NCBI RefSeq assembly: GCF_025821665.1
Contig: NZ_JACKSJ010000024.1
Span: 112,264 to 176,263 of the forward strand
Source: [Mycobacterium] manitobense
GTDB lineage: Bacteria; Actinomycetota; Actinomycetes; Mycobacteriales; Mycobacteriaceae
Direction: 5' to 3'
DNA length: 64,000 nt
Part shown: positions 41,173-52,408 of the stretch, piece after piece
How positions within the stretch are numbered: the first letter of the stretch is position 1
Layout: each line of letters begins with the position of its first letter
Program-made: the position numbers and the translations under genes
The notes under the pieces: model-generated
Databases searched by the model: none
What the model saw: only the letters and a program-made list of their open reading frames with translations
What the model was told of the DNA's origin: nothing

Positions 41173-42594
41173 ATGCGGCACTACTACTCGGCGGATGCGA
41201 TCCGCGACGCCGAAGCGCCGCTGCTGCAACGCCTGCCCGATGGCGCCCTGATGCGGCGCGCCGCCCACGGGCTGGCCACCGCGATCGCCCGCGAACTGGC
41301 GCTGCGCACCGGTGGTGTCGCGGGGCGGCGGGTGTGCGCGGTCGTCGGCTCCGGTGACAACGGCGGCGATGCGCTGTGGGCGGCGGCCTTCCTGCGGCGC
41401 CGCGGGGTGGCGGCCACCGCCGTCCTGCTCACCCCCGACCGCGCGCACCGTGCTGGTCTGGCGGCGTTCCGGCGCGCAGGCGGTCAGGTGGTCGAGCAGG
41501 TCCCGCCCACAACCGATCTCGTGATCGACGGCGTCGTCGGGATCTCCGGCAGCGGCCCGCTTCGGCCCGGCGCTGCCGAGGTGTTCGCCGCCGTCGACGC
41601 CGCAGGCATCCCCGTCGTCGCGGTCGATCTGCCGAGCGGGCTCGACGTCGCGACGGGCGCCGCCGACGGCGCCCACGTGCGTGCCGCGCTCACCGTCACC
41701 TTCGGCGGCTACAAACCCGTGCACGCCCTCGGCGACTGCGGCCGGGTCGAGCTGGTGCACATCGGACTCGAGCTGCCCGATGCCGTAGCCGCCGGTTTCG
41801 AGGCGGGCGATGTGCTGGCGCGCTGGCCGGTTCCCGGCCCCCGCGATGACAAGTACACCCAGGGCGTCACCGGAATCCTCGCCGGGTCGTCGACCTATCC
41901 CGGTGCGGCCGTCCTGTGCACGGGCGCCGCCGTCGCGGCGACCTCGGGGATGGTGCGTTACGCGGGCACGGCGGGCCAGCAGGTGCTCGCGCTGTGGCCG
42001 GAGGTGATCGCCACGCCGACCGCCCAGGAGGCCGGCCGCGTCCAGGCCTGGGTGGTCGGACCCGGGTTGGGCACCGACAGCGCAGGCGCCGCGGCCCTGG
42101 TGTTCGCACTGGACCAGGACCTGCCGGTGATCGTCGACGCCGACGGCCTGACCATCCTCGCCGCACACCCCGACCTGCTCGCCGACCGACGAGCGCCGAC
42201 GGTGCTCACCCCGCACGCCGGCGAGTTCGCCCGCCTCGCGGGCTCGCCGCCCGGCGACGACCGCATCGCCGCCACCCGCAGGCTCGCCGACCAGTTCGGC
42301 GCGACCGTGCTGCTCAAGGGGAATGTGACCGTGATCGCGGAGCCGGGTGGGGCTGTTTACCTGAACCGCGCCGACGAATCCTGGGCTGCCACGGCAGGAT
42401 CCGGCGATGTGCTGTCCGGGATGATCGGTGCGCTGTTGGCGGCGGGGCTGCCGCCCGGCGAGGCCGCCGCCGCGGCGGCCTTCGTGCACGCCCGCGCCGC
42501 CGGCGCCTCGGCGCTCGATCCAGGACCGCACCCGGCGCCGACATCGGCGTCGCGCATCCTTGCCCACATCCGGACCGCACTGGCCCAGCTGTAA
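41173..42594 (+). CDS. nnrD: Bifunctional NAD(P)H-hydrate repair enzyme (epimerase plus dehydratase)
   Basis: A 473-residue metabolite-repair enzyme. The N-terminal epimerase half (residues 1-205) has CAVVGSGDNGGDALW and DGVVGISGSGPLRP; the C-terminal ADP-dependent dehydratase half has VVGPGLGTDS, LTPHAGEFARLAG and ATAGSGDVLSGMIGALLAAG. It restores hydrated NADH and NADPH. The ATG at 41173 is supported by the leaderless spacing; a GTG directly before it is an alternative. It lies 16 bases before gadB, as in M. tuberculosis (Rv3433c beside gadB). Confidence 0.95.
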   Translation: MRHYYSADAIRDAEAPLLQRLPDGALMRRAAHGLATAIARELALRTGGVAGRRVCAVVGSGDNGGDALWAAAFLRRRGVAATAVLLTPDRAHRAGLAAFRRAGGQVVEQVPPTTDLVIDGVVGISGSGPLRPGAAEVFAAVDAAGIPVVAVDLPSGLDVATGAADGAHVRAALTVTFGGYKPVHALGDCGRVELVHIGLELPDAVAAGFEAGDVLARWPVPGPRDDKYTQGVTGILAGSSTYPGAAVLCTGAAVAATSGMVRYAGTAGQQVLALWPEVIATPTAQEAGRVQAWVVGPGLGTDSAGAAALVFALDQDLPVIVDADGLTILAAHPDLLADRRAPTVLTPHAGEFARLAGSPPGDDRIAATRRLADQFGATVLLKGNVTVIAEPGGAVYLNRADESWAATAGSGDVLSGMIGALLAAGLPPGEAAAAAAFVHARAAGASALDPGPHPAPTSASRILAHIRTALAQL

Positions 42595-42610
42595 CCCGAG
42601 AGGAAACGCC

Positions 42611-43993
42611 ATGTCGCGCAGGCACAAGCCCGCCCCCCACATCGCTCCCGCGTACACCGGACGGCTGGCGATGGCGCCGGTGCCGTCACTGCGCATGCCC
42701 GAGGAGTGCCTCGATCCGCAGTCGGCGTACCGGTTCATCCACGACGAGCTGATGCTCGACGGCAGCTCCCGGCTCAACCTCGCGACGTTCGTCACCACGT
42801 GGATGGACCCCGAGGCCGAGAAGCTGATGGCCGAGACGTTCGACAAGAACATGATCGATAAGGACGAGTACCCGGCGACCGCCGCCATCGAGCAGCGCTG
42901 CGTGTGCATGGTCGCCGACCTGTTCCATGCCGAGGACCTGCGTGACGACGAGCCGGCCAGCGCAGTCGGGGTGTCGACGATCGGGTCCAGCGAGGCGGTG
43001 ATGCTGGCGGGGCTGGCGCTGAAGTGGCGCTGGCGCCAGCGCAACGAGAACTGGAAGGGCCGTACGCCGAACCTGGTGATGGGCGCCAACGTCCAGGTGG
43101 TGTGGGAGAAGTTCTGCCGCTACTTCGACATCGAGCCGCGCTACCTGCCGATGGCCGAGGACCGCTACGTCATCACCGCCGAGCAGGTGCTGGAGCACGT
43201 CGACGAGGACACCATCGGCGTGGTGGCGATTCTGGGCACCACCTACACCGGTGAGCTCGAGCCGATCGGCGAGATCTGCGCCGCACTCGACGAACTCGCG
43301 GCAGGGTCCCGCAAGCTCGACATCCCCGTGCACGTGGACGCCGCCAGCGGCGGGTTCGTGGTCCCGTTCCTGCACCCCGACTTGGTGTGGGACTTCCGGC
43401 TGCCGCGGGTGGTGTCGATCAACGTCAGCGGCCACAAGTACGGACTGACCTATCCCGGCATCGGTTTCGTGGTGTGGCGCAGCGCCGAGCACCTGCCCGA
43501 GGAGCTGGTGTTCCGGGTGAACTACCTGGGCGGTGACATGCCGACGTTCACGCTGAACTTCTCCCGGCCCGGCAACCAGGTGGTCGGCCAGTACTACAAC
43601 TTCCTGCGGCTGGGCAGGGCCGGGTACACGCAGGTGATGCAGTGCCTGTCACAGACCGCCCGGTGGCTCGGTGACCAGTTGCGCGACAGTGAGCACTTCG
43701 AGCTGATCACCGACGGCTCGGCCATCCCGGTGGTGAGCTTCAGGCTCAAGGGCGACCCCGGCTACACCGAATTCGACGTGTCCCAGGCGCTGCGGGGCTA
43801 CGGGTGGCAGGTGCCCGCCTACACCATGCCCGAGGGCGCCGAGAATGTCTCGGTGCTGCGGGTGGTGGTGCGCGAGGGCTTCTCGACCGACCTCGCCAGA
43901 GCTCTGCGCGACGACATCGTGACCGTGCTGGGGCACCTCGACGCGCTCAAACCCGACGGCCGGTTCGACGAGATCCAGCCCTTCGCGCACTAG
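42611..43993 (+). CDS. gadB: Glutamate decarboxylase
   Basis: A 460-residue PLP enzyme that converts glutamate to GABA and consumes a proton, relevant to acid tolerance. The PLP Lys lies in [28 protein letters not shown] provides the PLP Asp, and [16 protein letters not shown] the phosphate contact. The length and N-terminus ([17 protein letters not shown]) are typical of GadB. The ATG is preceded by GAGGAAACG. The last residues EIQPFAH lack the usual longer autoinhibitory tail seen in E. coli. Confidence 0.95.
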   Translation: MSRRHKPAPHIAPAYTGRLAMAPVPSLRMPEECLDPQSAYRFIHDELMLDGSSRLNLATFVTTWMDPEAEKLMAETFDKNMIDKDEYPATAAIEQRCVCMVADLFHAEDLRDDEPASAVGVSTIGSSEAVMLAGLALKWRWRQRNENWKGRTPNLVMGANVQVVWEKFCRYFDIEPRYLPMAEDRYVITAEQVLEHVDEDTIGVVAILGTTYTGELEPIGEICAALDELAAGSRKLDIPVHVDAASGGFVVPFLHPDLVWDFRLPRVVSINVSGHKYGLTYPGIGFVVWRSAEHLPEELVFRVNYLGGDMPTFTLNFSRPGNQVVGQYYNFLRLGRAGYTQVMQCLSQTARWLGDQLRDSEHFELITDGSAIPVVSFRLKGDPGYTEFDVSQALRGYGWQVPAYTMPEGAENVSVLRVVVREGFSTDLARALRDDIVTVLGHLDALKPDGRFDEIQPFAH

Positions 43994-44048
43994 TCGAGCG
44001 GGCGGCCCCGGCGGCGCCTCGGCGGCCTCTGGGACAATCGGTGACGAG

Positions 44049-45215
44049 ATGACTGCGCCGCCGACCGACCTCACCACCACCGCGCAGGCGGTGGTGGACC
44101 TCGACGCGATCGCCCACAACGTCACCGTGCTGCGCGAACGCGCCGGATCGGCGCAGGTGATGGCCGTCGTCAAGGCCGACGGGTACGGCCACGGCGCCGC
44201 TCCGGTGGGGCGCGCGGCGCTCGCTGCAGGAGCGGCCGAACTGGGCGTGGCCACCCTCGACGAGGCGCTGGCGCTGCGCCGCGACGGCATCACCGCGCCC
44301 GTGCTGGCCTGGTTGCACGCGCCCGGCGCCGACTTCGCCCCCGCCGTGGCGGCCGATGTCCAGATCGCGGTGTCCTCGGTGCGTCAACTCGAGGAACTCC
44401 TCGGCGCGGTCCGCCGCACCGGGCGCACCGCCACGGTCACGGTCAAGGCCGACACCGGACTGAGCCGCAACGGTGTCAGCCCGGCCGAATACCCCGCGCT
44501 GCTCGACGCGCTGCGCAGGGCGCAGGCCGACGACGCGATCCGGTTGCGGGGGCTGATGTCACATCTCGCCCTCGGCGATGAACCGGACAACCCGGTCAAC
44601 GACCGGCAGGCCCGGCGGTTCACCGAGATGCGGGAGCTGGCGCATGACCGCGGAGTCCGCTTCGAGGTGGTGCACCTGTGCAATTCGCCGGCGGCGCTGA
44701 CCCGTCCGGACCTGGCCTACGACCTGGTTCGGCCGGGCATCGCCATCTACGGCCAGACGCCGATCCCGCAGCGCGGCGACATGGGGCTGCGGCCGGCCAT
44801 GACGCTCACCTGCCCGGTCGCGATGGTCCGCAGGATCAGCGCCGGTGACGGTGTCTCCTACGGCCACACCTGGATCGCCGAGCGCGACACCACCGTCGCG
44901 CTGCTGCCGATCGGCTACGCCGACGGCGTGTTCCGCAGCCTGGGCGGCCGCCTCGACGTGCTGATCAACGGACGGCTGCGTCGCGGCGTCGGCCGCATCT
45001 GCATGGACCAGTTCGTCGTCGACCTGGGCCCGGGTCCGGTGGACGTCGCCGAGGGTGACCGCGCCGTCCTCTTCGGGCCGGGCGACGCCGGAGAATCGAC
45101 GGCGCAAGACTGGGCAGAGCTGCTCGGCACCATCAACTACGAGGTCGTCACCAGTCCGCGGGGCCGGGTGGCCCGGGTGTATCGCGGCGGGCCGCAGGCG
45201 GTTTCGGCCCGGTGA
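44049..45215 (+). CDS. alr: Alanine racemase
   Basis: A 388-residue PLP enzyme supplying D-alanine for peptidoglycan. The PLP Lys is in [13 protein letters not shown] and the opposing catalytic Tyr in [21 protein letters not shown] is the family's C-terminal domain signature. GACAAT ends ten bases before the ATG and could be the -10. The stop overlaps the GTG of the next gene (GTGA), opening a six-gene chain of overlapping genes through tsaD. Confidence 0.97.
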   Translation: MTAPPTDLTTTAQAVVDLDAIAHNVTVLRERAGSAQVMAVVKADGYGHGAAPVGRAALAAGAAELGVATLDEALALRRDGITAPVLAWLHAPGADFAPAVAADVQIAVSSVRQLEELLGAVRRTGRTATVTVKADTGLSRNGVSPAEYPALLDALRRAQADDAIRLRGLMSHLALGDEPDNPVNDRQARRFTEMRELAHDRGVRFEVVHLCNSPAALTRPDLAYDLVRPGIAIYGQTPIPQRGDMGLRPAMTLTCPVAMVRRISAGDGVSYGHTWIAERDTTVALLPIGYADGVFRSLGGRLDVLINGRLRRGVGRICMDQFVVDLGPGPVDVAEGDRAVLFGPGDAGESTAQDWAELLGTINYEVVTSPRGRVARVYRGGPQAVSAR

Positions 45216-46330
45216 CGAGCGACGAGGCACGCAGGCGCGGACGTCTGCGCGGCGCGCGGTGGCTGGCCGGGGCGGCGGGCCTTGCGGCCGTCGGCGGGCT
45301 CGCCGGTTCGACGGTGATGAGGTCGCTGACCCGGCGCGTCACCGACGACGACCCGCACCTCGACGAGGACTTCGAACTCCTCGACGCCGACCGCAGTTCG
45401 GTGGTGACCACATCGGACGGGGTGCCGCTGGCGGTTCGCGAGACCGGGCCGCTGGACGCGCCGCTGACGGTGGTGTTCGCGCACGGCTTCTGTCTGCGCA
45501 TGGGCGCGTTCCACTTCCAGCGCGCCCGCCTGGCCGAGCAGTGGGGGCCGCAGGTCCGGATGGTGTTCTACGATCAGCGCGGTCACGGCCAGTCCGGTGC
45601 GGCGCCACCGGACACCTACACCGTCACCCAGCTCGGTCAGGATCTCGACACCGTGCTGGCCGTGACGGCGCCGAAGGGTCCGGTGGTGCTCGTCGGCCAT
45701 TCGATGGGCGGGATGACCGTGCTGTCGCACGCCCGTCAGTTCCCGCAGCGCTATCCCACCCGCGTCGTCGGCGCCGCACTCATCTCCTCGGCCGCCGAGG
45801 GTGTTTCGCGGTCGCCACTGGGCGAGATCCTGAAGAACCCGGCGCTGGAGGCGGTGCGGTTCGCGGCGCGGTACGCACCCGGGGCCGTACACCGCACCCG
45901 CGGCGCGGCACGCGCGGTGATCGGCCCGGTGCTGCGGGCGGCGTCCTACGGTGACGAGAAGATCAGCCCGAGCGTCGTCGCGTTCTCCGAGCGGATGATG
46001 CACGACACCCCGATCGCCACCCTCGTCGAATTCCTGCACGCGCTGGAGGTGCACGACGAGACCGCGGGGCTGGCGACGCTGGCCAAGGTCCCCACTCTGA
46101 TCGCCTGCGGTGACCGCGACCTGCTGACCCCGATGGAGTACTCGCAGGAGATGGCCGCGGCGCTGCCGAAGTCCGAGCTGGTGATCGTCGGCGGCGCAGG
46201 TCATCTGGTTCAGCTCGAGGAGCCGGAGACCATCGACGACGCGCTGGTCCGGCTCGTCGAGCGCGCCACGCCCTCCAAGCTCGTCGCGCTGGGGCGGCGG
46301 CTGCGGGAGCGGGCCCGGCCCCGTGGCTGA
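45212..46330 (+). CDS. Alpha/beta hydrolase with N-terminal membrane anchor
   Basis: A 372-residue serine hydrolase. A basic start ([11 protein letters not shown]) followed by hydrophobic [16 protein letters not shown] suggests membrane insertion or export. The core has [14 protein letters not shown], the elbow [20 protein letters not shown] for the acid and [13 protein letters not shown] for the His. It is embedded between alr and tsaE with overlaps on both sides (4 and 8 bases), so it is made with the cell-wall and tRNA-modification genes. The substrate is unknown. Confidence 0.87.
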   Translation: MTSDEARRRGRLRGARWLAGAAGLAAVGGLAGSTVMRSLTRRVTDDDPHLDEDFELLDADRSSVVTTSDGVPLAVRETGPLDAPLTVVFAHGFCLRMGAFHFQRARLAEQWGPQVRMVFYDQRGHGQSGAAPPDTYTVTQLGQDLDTVLAVTAPKGPVVLVGHSMGGMTVLSHARQFPQRYPTRVVGAALISSAAEGVSRSPLGEILKNPALEAVRFAARYAPGAVHRTRGAARAVIGPVLRAASYGDEKISPSVVAFSERMMHDTPIATLVEFLHALEVHDETAGLATLAKVPTLIACGDRDLLTPMEYSQEMAAALPKSELVIVGGAGHLVQLEEPETIDDALVRLVERATPSKLVALGRRLRERARPRG

Positions 46331-46790
46331 GCGGTCGGGCGGGACGGCGGAACTGGCCACCGCCGAGGACACCGCCGCCCTTGGTGCGCGGCTGGGCGCA
46401 CAGTTGCGCGCCGGCGACGTGGTGGTGCTCTCGGGACCGCTGGGTGCGGGAAAAACCGTGCTGGCCAAGGGGATCGCGCAGGCCATGGACGTCGACGGAC
46501 CGGTCACCTCGCCCACCTTCGTGCTGGCCCGCGTGCACCGGGCGCGACGGCCGGACGCACCCGCGATGGTGCACGTCGACATGTACCGGCTGCTCGACCA
46601 TCCCGGCGCCGACCTGCTGGCCGAACTCGACTCCCTGGACCTCGACACCGATCTCGACGATGCCGTGGTGGTCGTCGAGTGGGGTGAGGGTCTGGCCGAG
46701 CGGCTCTCCGAGCACCACCTCGACATCCGGCTCGAACGCAGTGCGCACACCGATACCCGCAGTGCGGTGTGGCGGTGGAGCGCGCAGTGA
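46323..46790 (+). CDS. tsaE: tRNA t6A synthesis ATPase TsaE
   Basis: A 155-residue P-loop ATPase needed for threonylcarbamoyladenosine at tRNA position 37, working with TsaB and TsaD. Walker A is LSGPLGAGKTVLAKG; the switch TSPTFVL and HVDMYRL follow, and VVEWGEGL is the Walker B-like segment. The GTG overlaps the upstream hydrolase by eight bases and its stop overlaps the tsaB start (GTGA). Confidence 0.95.
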   Translation: MAERSGGTAELATAEDTAALGARLGAQLRAGDVVVLSGPLGAGKTVLAKGIAQAMDVDGPVTSPTFVLARVHRARRPDAPAMVHVDMYRLLDHPGADLLAELDSLDLDTDLDDAVVVVEWGEGLAERLSEHHLDIRLERSAHTDTRSAVWRWSAQ

Positions 46791-47422
46791 GCACGCTGAT
46801 CCTGACCATCGACACCGCCACCCCCGCGGTGAGCGCCGGTGTGGTGCGCCGATCCGGTGCCGAGGTGACCGTGCTCGCCGAGCGTGTCACCGTCGACGCC
46901 CGCGCGCACGCCGAGCAGCTGACCCCGAACGTGCTCGCCGCTCTGCGCGACGCGGACGTAGAGGTCGACGCGCTCGACGCCGTGGTCGTCGGCTGCGGAC
47001 CGGGACCGTTCACCGGGCTGCGGGTGGGCATGGCGAGCGCCGCCGCCTACGGTCACGCGCTGGGGATCCCGGTGCGCGGGGTGTGCAGTCTGGATGCGAT
47101 CGGTGTGGACGCGTCCTCCGCCCCGGATCTGCTGGTGGTCACCGACGCCCGGCGCCGCGAGGTGTACTGGGCGCGCTACCGCAGCGGCGTGCGGACCGAC
47201 GGCCCCGCGGTCAGCGCACCGGCCGAGGTGCCTGCCGGTGCCGGCGCCGTGGCCGGTTCACCGGAGCATGCCGCGCTGTTCGACCTGCCGCGGATCCCTC
47301 CGGTGTACCCGTCGCCCGGCGGACTGGTGCGCGCCGTCGACGACTGGGACGCGGAGCCCGAGCCGCTGGTGCCGCTGTACTTGCGCAGGCCCGATGCCAA
47401 GCCGCCGGCCTCACGGCGATGA
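46787..47422 (+). CDS. tsaB: t6A complex scaffold TsaB
   Basis: A 211-residue ASKHA-fold protein that dimerises with TsaD in threonylcarbamoyl transfer. ILTIDTATPAVSAGV opens the fold, and GCGPGPFTGLRVGMASAAAYGHAL is the conserved loop. It lacks the metal site of TsaD, as expected. The GTG at 46787 overlaps the tsaE stop; an in-frame GTG-type start 18 bases earlier is less likely. The stop overlaps the rimI start (ATGA). Confidence 0.94.
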   Translation: MSTLILTIDTATPAVSAGVVRRSGAEVTVLAERVTVDARAHAEQLTPNVLAALRDADVEVDALDAVVVGCGPGPFTGLRVGMASAAAYGHALGIPVRGVCSLDAIGVDASSAPDLLVVTDARRREVYWARYRSGVRTDGPAVSAPAEVPAGAGAVAGSPEHAALFDLPRIPPVYPSPGGLVRAVDDWDAEPEPLVPLYLRRPDAKPPASRR

Positions 47423-47871
47423 CGGTCGTCTACGGCCAGCTGCAGCCTGAGGACGCCGCGCGGTGCGCGGAGCTGGAGTCCCTGCTGTTCCCGGGCGACG
47501 ACCCGTGGCCGGCGCAGGCGTTCCGCACCGAACTGGCGGCCAGGCACAACCACTACGTCGCGGCGCGGGTGGACGACACACTCGTCGGCTATGCCGGGAT
47601 CGCCCGGCTGGGCCGAAAGGCGCCGTACGAGTACGAGATTCACACCATCGGCGTCGACCCCGGATACCAGGGCAGGGGCATCGGCCGCCGGCTGCTGGAC
47701 GAGGTGCTGGTGCACGCGGGCGACGGTGTGGTGTTCCTCGAGGTGCGCACGGACAACGACCCGGCGATCGGGCTGTACACCAGTTCCGGCTTCGTCGTGG
47801 TGGGCCTGCGCAAACGGTATTACCGGGTCAGCGGCGCCGACGCCTATACGATGAGGCGCGATCCGCCATGA
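47419..47871 (+). CDS. rimI: Ribosomal protein S18 alanine N-acetyltransferase RimI
   Basis: A 150-residue GNAT acetyltransferase. The acetyl-CoA loop is [17 protein letters not shown], with EIHTIGV before it and [23 protein letters not shown] at the end. It acetylates protein N-termini, classically S18. Overlapping starts and stops tie it to tsaB and tsaD. Confidence 0.94.
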   Translation: MTVVYGQLQPEDAARCAELESLLFPGDDPWPAQAFRTELAARHNHYVAARVDDTLVGYAGIARLGRKAPYEYEIHTIGVDPGYQGRGIGRRLLDEVLVHAGDGVVFLEVRTDNDPAIGLYTSSGFVVVGLRKRYYRVSGADAYTMRRDPP

Positions 47872-48893
47872 CAATCATCTGTGCCATCGAGAGCTCCTGC
47901 GACGAGACCGGTGTCGGTGTCGCCGAGCTGACCGACGACGGCGCCGTCCGGCTGCTCGCCGACGAGGTGGCGTCCAGCGTCGACGAGCACGCCCGGTTCG
48001 GCGGCGTGGTGCCCGAGATCGCGTCCCGGGCGCACCTCGAGGCCCTCGGCCCGACGATGCGCCGGGCCCTGGAAACCGCCGGTGTGCGCAGACCCGACGT
48101 CGTGGCGGCCACCATCGGACCGGGTCTGGCCGGGGCGCTGCTCGTGGGGGTGGCGGCGGCCAAGGCCTATGCGGCCGCCTGGCAGGTGCCGTTCTACGCC
48201 GTCAACCACCTCGGCGGTCACCTCGCCGCCGACGTCTACGACCACGGCCCGCTGCCCGAGTGCGTCGGGCTGCTGGTGTCCGGCGGGCACACCCATCTGC
48301 TGCACGTCCGCTCACTCGGCGAGCCGATCCTGGAACTGGGCAGCACGGTCGACGACGCGGCGGGGGAGGCCTACGACAAGGTCGCGCGGCTGCTCGGGCT
48401 CGGCTACCCCGGCGGCAGGGTGCTCGACGATCTGGCGCGTGAGGGCGACCGCGCGGCTGTCGTGTTCCCGCGCGGGATGACCGGCCCCCGCGACGATCCG
48501 TACGCGTTCAGCTTCTCCGGGCTCAAGACCAGCGTCGCCCGCTATGTGGAGAGCCACCCGGACGCGGCGCAGGCCGACGTCGCGGCCGGTTTCCAGGAAG
48601 CCGTCGCCGATGTGCTGACCCTCAAGGCGGTGCGGGCCGCGACCGAACTCGGGGTGTCGACGCTGCTCATCGCCGGTGGGGTGGCGGCCAATTCCCGGCT
48701 GCGTGAGCTCGCCGAGGAGCGTTGCGCCGCAGCCGGACTGACGCTGCGCGTGCCGCGCCCCCGGCTGTGCACCGACAACGGCGCGATGATCGCGTCGTTC
48801 GCCGCGCATCTGATCGCCGCGGGTGCGGCGCCCTCGCCGCTCGACGTCGCCAGCGATCCGGGTCTGCCGGTCGTCAAGGGTCAGGTGGCGTGA
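47868..48893 (+). CDS. tsaD: tRNA N6-adenosine threonylcarbamoyltransferase TsaD
   Basis: A 341-residue metal-dependent transferase that completes t6A37. [15 protein letters not shown] opens it, [11 protein letters not shown] supplies the metal histidines, [11 protein letters not shown] and [25 protein letters not shown] are family signatures, and TDNGAMIA is near the end. The ATG overlaps the rimI stop. It is the last gene of the alr-to-tsaD chain. Confidence 0.96.
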   Translation: MTIICAIESSCDETGVGVAELTDDGAVRLLADEVASSVDEHARFGGVVPEIASRAHLEALGPTMRRALETAGVRRPDVVAATIGPGLAGALLVGVAAAKAYAAAWQVPFYAVNHLGGHLAADVYDHGPLPECVGLLVSGGHTHLLHVRSLGEPILELGSTVDDAAGEAYDKVARLLGLGYPGGRVLDDLAREGDRAAVVFPRGMTGPRDDPYAFSFSGLKTSVARYVESHPDAAQADVAAGFQEAVADVLTLKAVRAATELGVSTLLIAGGVAANSRLRELAEERCAAAGLTLRVPRPRLCTDNGAMIASFAAHLIAAGAAPSPLDVASDPGLPVVKGQVA

Positions 48894-48977
48894 GCGAAGA
48901 GGTCGGCATTCGCCGCCACCGTGCACCTGTTGGTCGATCCGCGAACATCTGACGGCCGGTCCGGCAGACTCGCTCCC

Positions 48978-49970
48978 GTGCACTACGACCTGCGGTTGCG
49001 ACCTGCACAGCCGGCGACACCCGCGCCGGACGCCTTCGAGATCCACCGCCGCCACGTCCCCGCGAGCGAGCACCGCGACGGGTTGTCGCTCGCGTTCGTG
49101 CACGAAGGCCTCGGCGGCTACCCGTTGTTGTTGGTGCACGGTTACCCCGAGACGAAGCGGATCTGGTGGCGCAACATCGGTCCGCTGGCCGTGGCCGGCC
49201 ACGAGGTGATCGCTCCCGATCTGCGCGGCTTCGGCGACTCCGATCTCTCGGCCGACGACGTCTACGACCTCGCGGCGTGGAGCCGCGACCTGTACCTGCT
49301 CGTGCACGACGTGCTCGGTCACGAGCGTTGCGGCGTCGTCTGCGGTGACCTCGGCGGTGCGGTCGCCGTTGACATGCTGCACCGGTACCCCGGCTTCGTC
49401 GACAAGCTCGTCTACTTCAACACAGTGCCGCCGTTCGTGTTCGACGACTTCGTCGCGGCGGGCATCGACGTCGCATCGATACTCGCACTCGGCGACGGAC
49501 CGACCGCCGACTACCGCCACCTGCAGGGTGTGACACCGGATGCGCTGGCCGCGGAACTCGATTCACCGGCCAAACGCAGGCGGTACATCGGCGGAATGTA
49601 CGGCCACCGGCTGTGGGCGTCGCCGGGTACGTTCAGCGCCGCCGACATCGACTTCATGGCCGAACCGTTCGCCACCGAGGAGCGGATGCGTGCCGGCTGG
49701 GCGTGCTACCAGCTGATGCACGGCAGGCCGATGAGTGAGCCGCCGATCCTGGACCGCAAGGTGGACGTGCCGACGCTGATCCTCTACGGCATGGACGACC
49801 ACGTCATCGGGCCGGATTTCCTGCACACCTGCGAGGTGGCGTTCACCGACCGCGCCGGGCCGGTCGTGGTGCCGGGTGCGGGCCACTTCCTGCAGTGGGA
49901 GCGGGCAGACCTGCTCAATCCGCTGGTGACCGCATTCTTCGGTGACCTTCGCGTTCACCATTCACGGTAG
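48978..49970 (+). CDS. Alpha/beta hydrolase with Asp nucleophile (epoxide-hydrolase type)
   Basis: A 330-residue hydrolase. LLLVHGYPETKRIWWRNI is the oxyanion/HGxP region and CGVVCGDLGGAVAVDML the elbow with Asp as nucleophile, as in epoxide hydrolases and fluoroacetate dehalogenases. The acid and His are in LYGMDDHVIG and PGAGHFLQWE. The GTG at 48978 is chosen because it comes shortly after a CAGACT -10-like hexamer and begins the conserved part; a GTG at 48921 would add 19 residues. It stands alone before the groES promoter. Substrate unknown. Confidence 0.83.
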   Translation: MHYDLRLRPAQPATPAPDAFEIHRRHVPASEHRDGLSLAFVHEGLGGYPLLLVHGYPETKRIWWRNIGPLAVAGHEVIAPDLRGFGDSDLSADDVYDLAAWSRDLYLLVHDVLGHERCGVVCGDLGGAVAVDMLHRYPGFVDKLVYFNTVPPFVFDDFVAAGIDVASILALGDGPTADYRHLQGVTPDALAAELDSPAKRRRYIGGMYGHRLWASPGTFSAADIDFMAEPFATEERMRAGWACYQLMHGRPMSEPPILDRKVDVPTLILYGMDDHVIGPDFLHTCEVAFTDRAGPVVVPGAGHFLQWERADLLNPLVTAFFGDLRVHHSR

Positions 49971-49984
49971 GCACTACCCGAGCC

Positions 49985-50011
49985 TTGAGTGCTAGCACTC
50001 GCATGTATAGA
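49985..50011 (+). promoter_or_regulatory. Promoter of groES-groEL1
   Basis: TTGAGT (49985) and TATAGA (50006) lie inside and around the CIRCE arms, the usual architecture in which HrcA blocks the promoter. The 15-base spacing is short. Confidence 0.5.
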
Positions 50012-50018
50012 GTGCTAG
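49992..50018. promoter_or_regulatory. CIRCE element (HrcA operator)
   Basis: CTAGCACTC, nine bases (GCATGTATA), then GAGTGCTAG: the classical heat-shock operator bound by HrcA. An extra GAGTG half-site directly before it (49987-49991) makes a third arm (GAGTGCTAGCACTC). It lies 134 bases before the groES start. Confidence 0.95.
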
Positions 50019-50151
50019 GTGGCAGGCGGCCAACCCCCTGCGCCGGCACCCGCGACGACGGCGCACGGACCCGGACGCATGCCGAACACCTGGTAACACA
50101 CAGGTCCGGGGTGTGCCCGGATCTACACCCGAAATAGTGGAGGGCTCCATC

Positions 50152-50454
50152 GTGGCGAGCGTGAACATCAAGCCACTCGAGGACAAGATCCTCGTACAGG
50201 CCAATGAGGCCGAGACCACGACCGCTTCCGGTCTGGTCATCCCCGACACCGCCAAGGAGAAGCCTCAGGAAGGCACCGTCGTCGCTGTCGGCCCCGGCCG
50301 CTGGGACGAGGACGGCGAAAAGCGTATCCCGCTGGACGTCTCGGAAGGCGACACCGTCATCTACAGCAAGTACGGCGGCACCGAGATCAAGTACAACGGC
50401 GAGGAATACCTCATCCTGTCGGCGCGCGACGTGCTGGCAGTCGTCTCCAAGTAG
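50152..50454 (+). CDS. groES: Co-chaperonin GroES
   Basis: A 100-residue co-chaperonin forming the seven-fold lid on Gro[23 protein letters not shown] opens it, and the mobile loop [19 protein letters not shown] is intact. The GTG start after GGAGGG is fixed by the family's N-terminus. It is controlled by the upstream CIRCE element and transcribed with groEL1. Confidence 0.98.
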   Translation: MASVNIKPLEDKILVQANEAETTTASGLVIPDTAKEKPQEGTVVAVGPGRWDEDGEKRIPLDVSEGDTVIYSKYGGTEIKYNGEEYLILSARDVLAVVSK

Positions 50455-50463
50455 CGACGTGTT

Positions 50464-52198
<1,735 letters not shown>

Positions 52199-52214
52199 AT
52201 CAAGCACGCACGAA

Positions 52215-52245
52215 GCGCCCCCGGTCCTTGCGACCGGGGGCGCTT
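52215..52245 (+). terminator. Terminator after groEL1
   Basis: AGCGCCCCCGGTC and GACCGGGGGCGCT pair over a CTTGC loop, followed by TTCGTTCG. It begins 17 bases after the stop. Confidence 0.85.
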
Positions 52246-52408
52246 TCGTTCGTCGGTGGGTGCCCAACCCGTCGATGGTCGACATCTCGGCTCTCAGGGC
52301 GGATGCGGCCGAAACGTGCCACCATCGGCAGGTGGCACCGGATTTGCCGATAGGCAGTGCGCTGCCGGCTGAGAACCCCACCTCGCCGGCGCCGACCGGG
52401 ACATCGCC

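Noticed and set aside
45137..47056. A 639-codon open frame on the minus strand opposite alr, hydrolase, tsaE and tsaB
   Set aside because: It has Arg/Ala/Gly-rich composition without motifs, opposite four genes of known families; it is an antisense frame caused by high GC.
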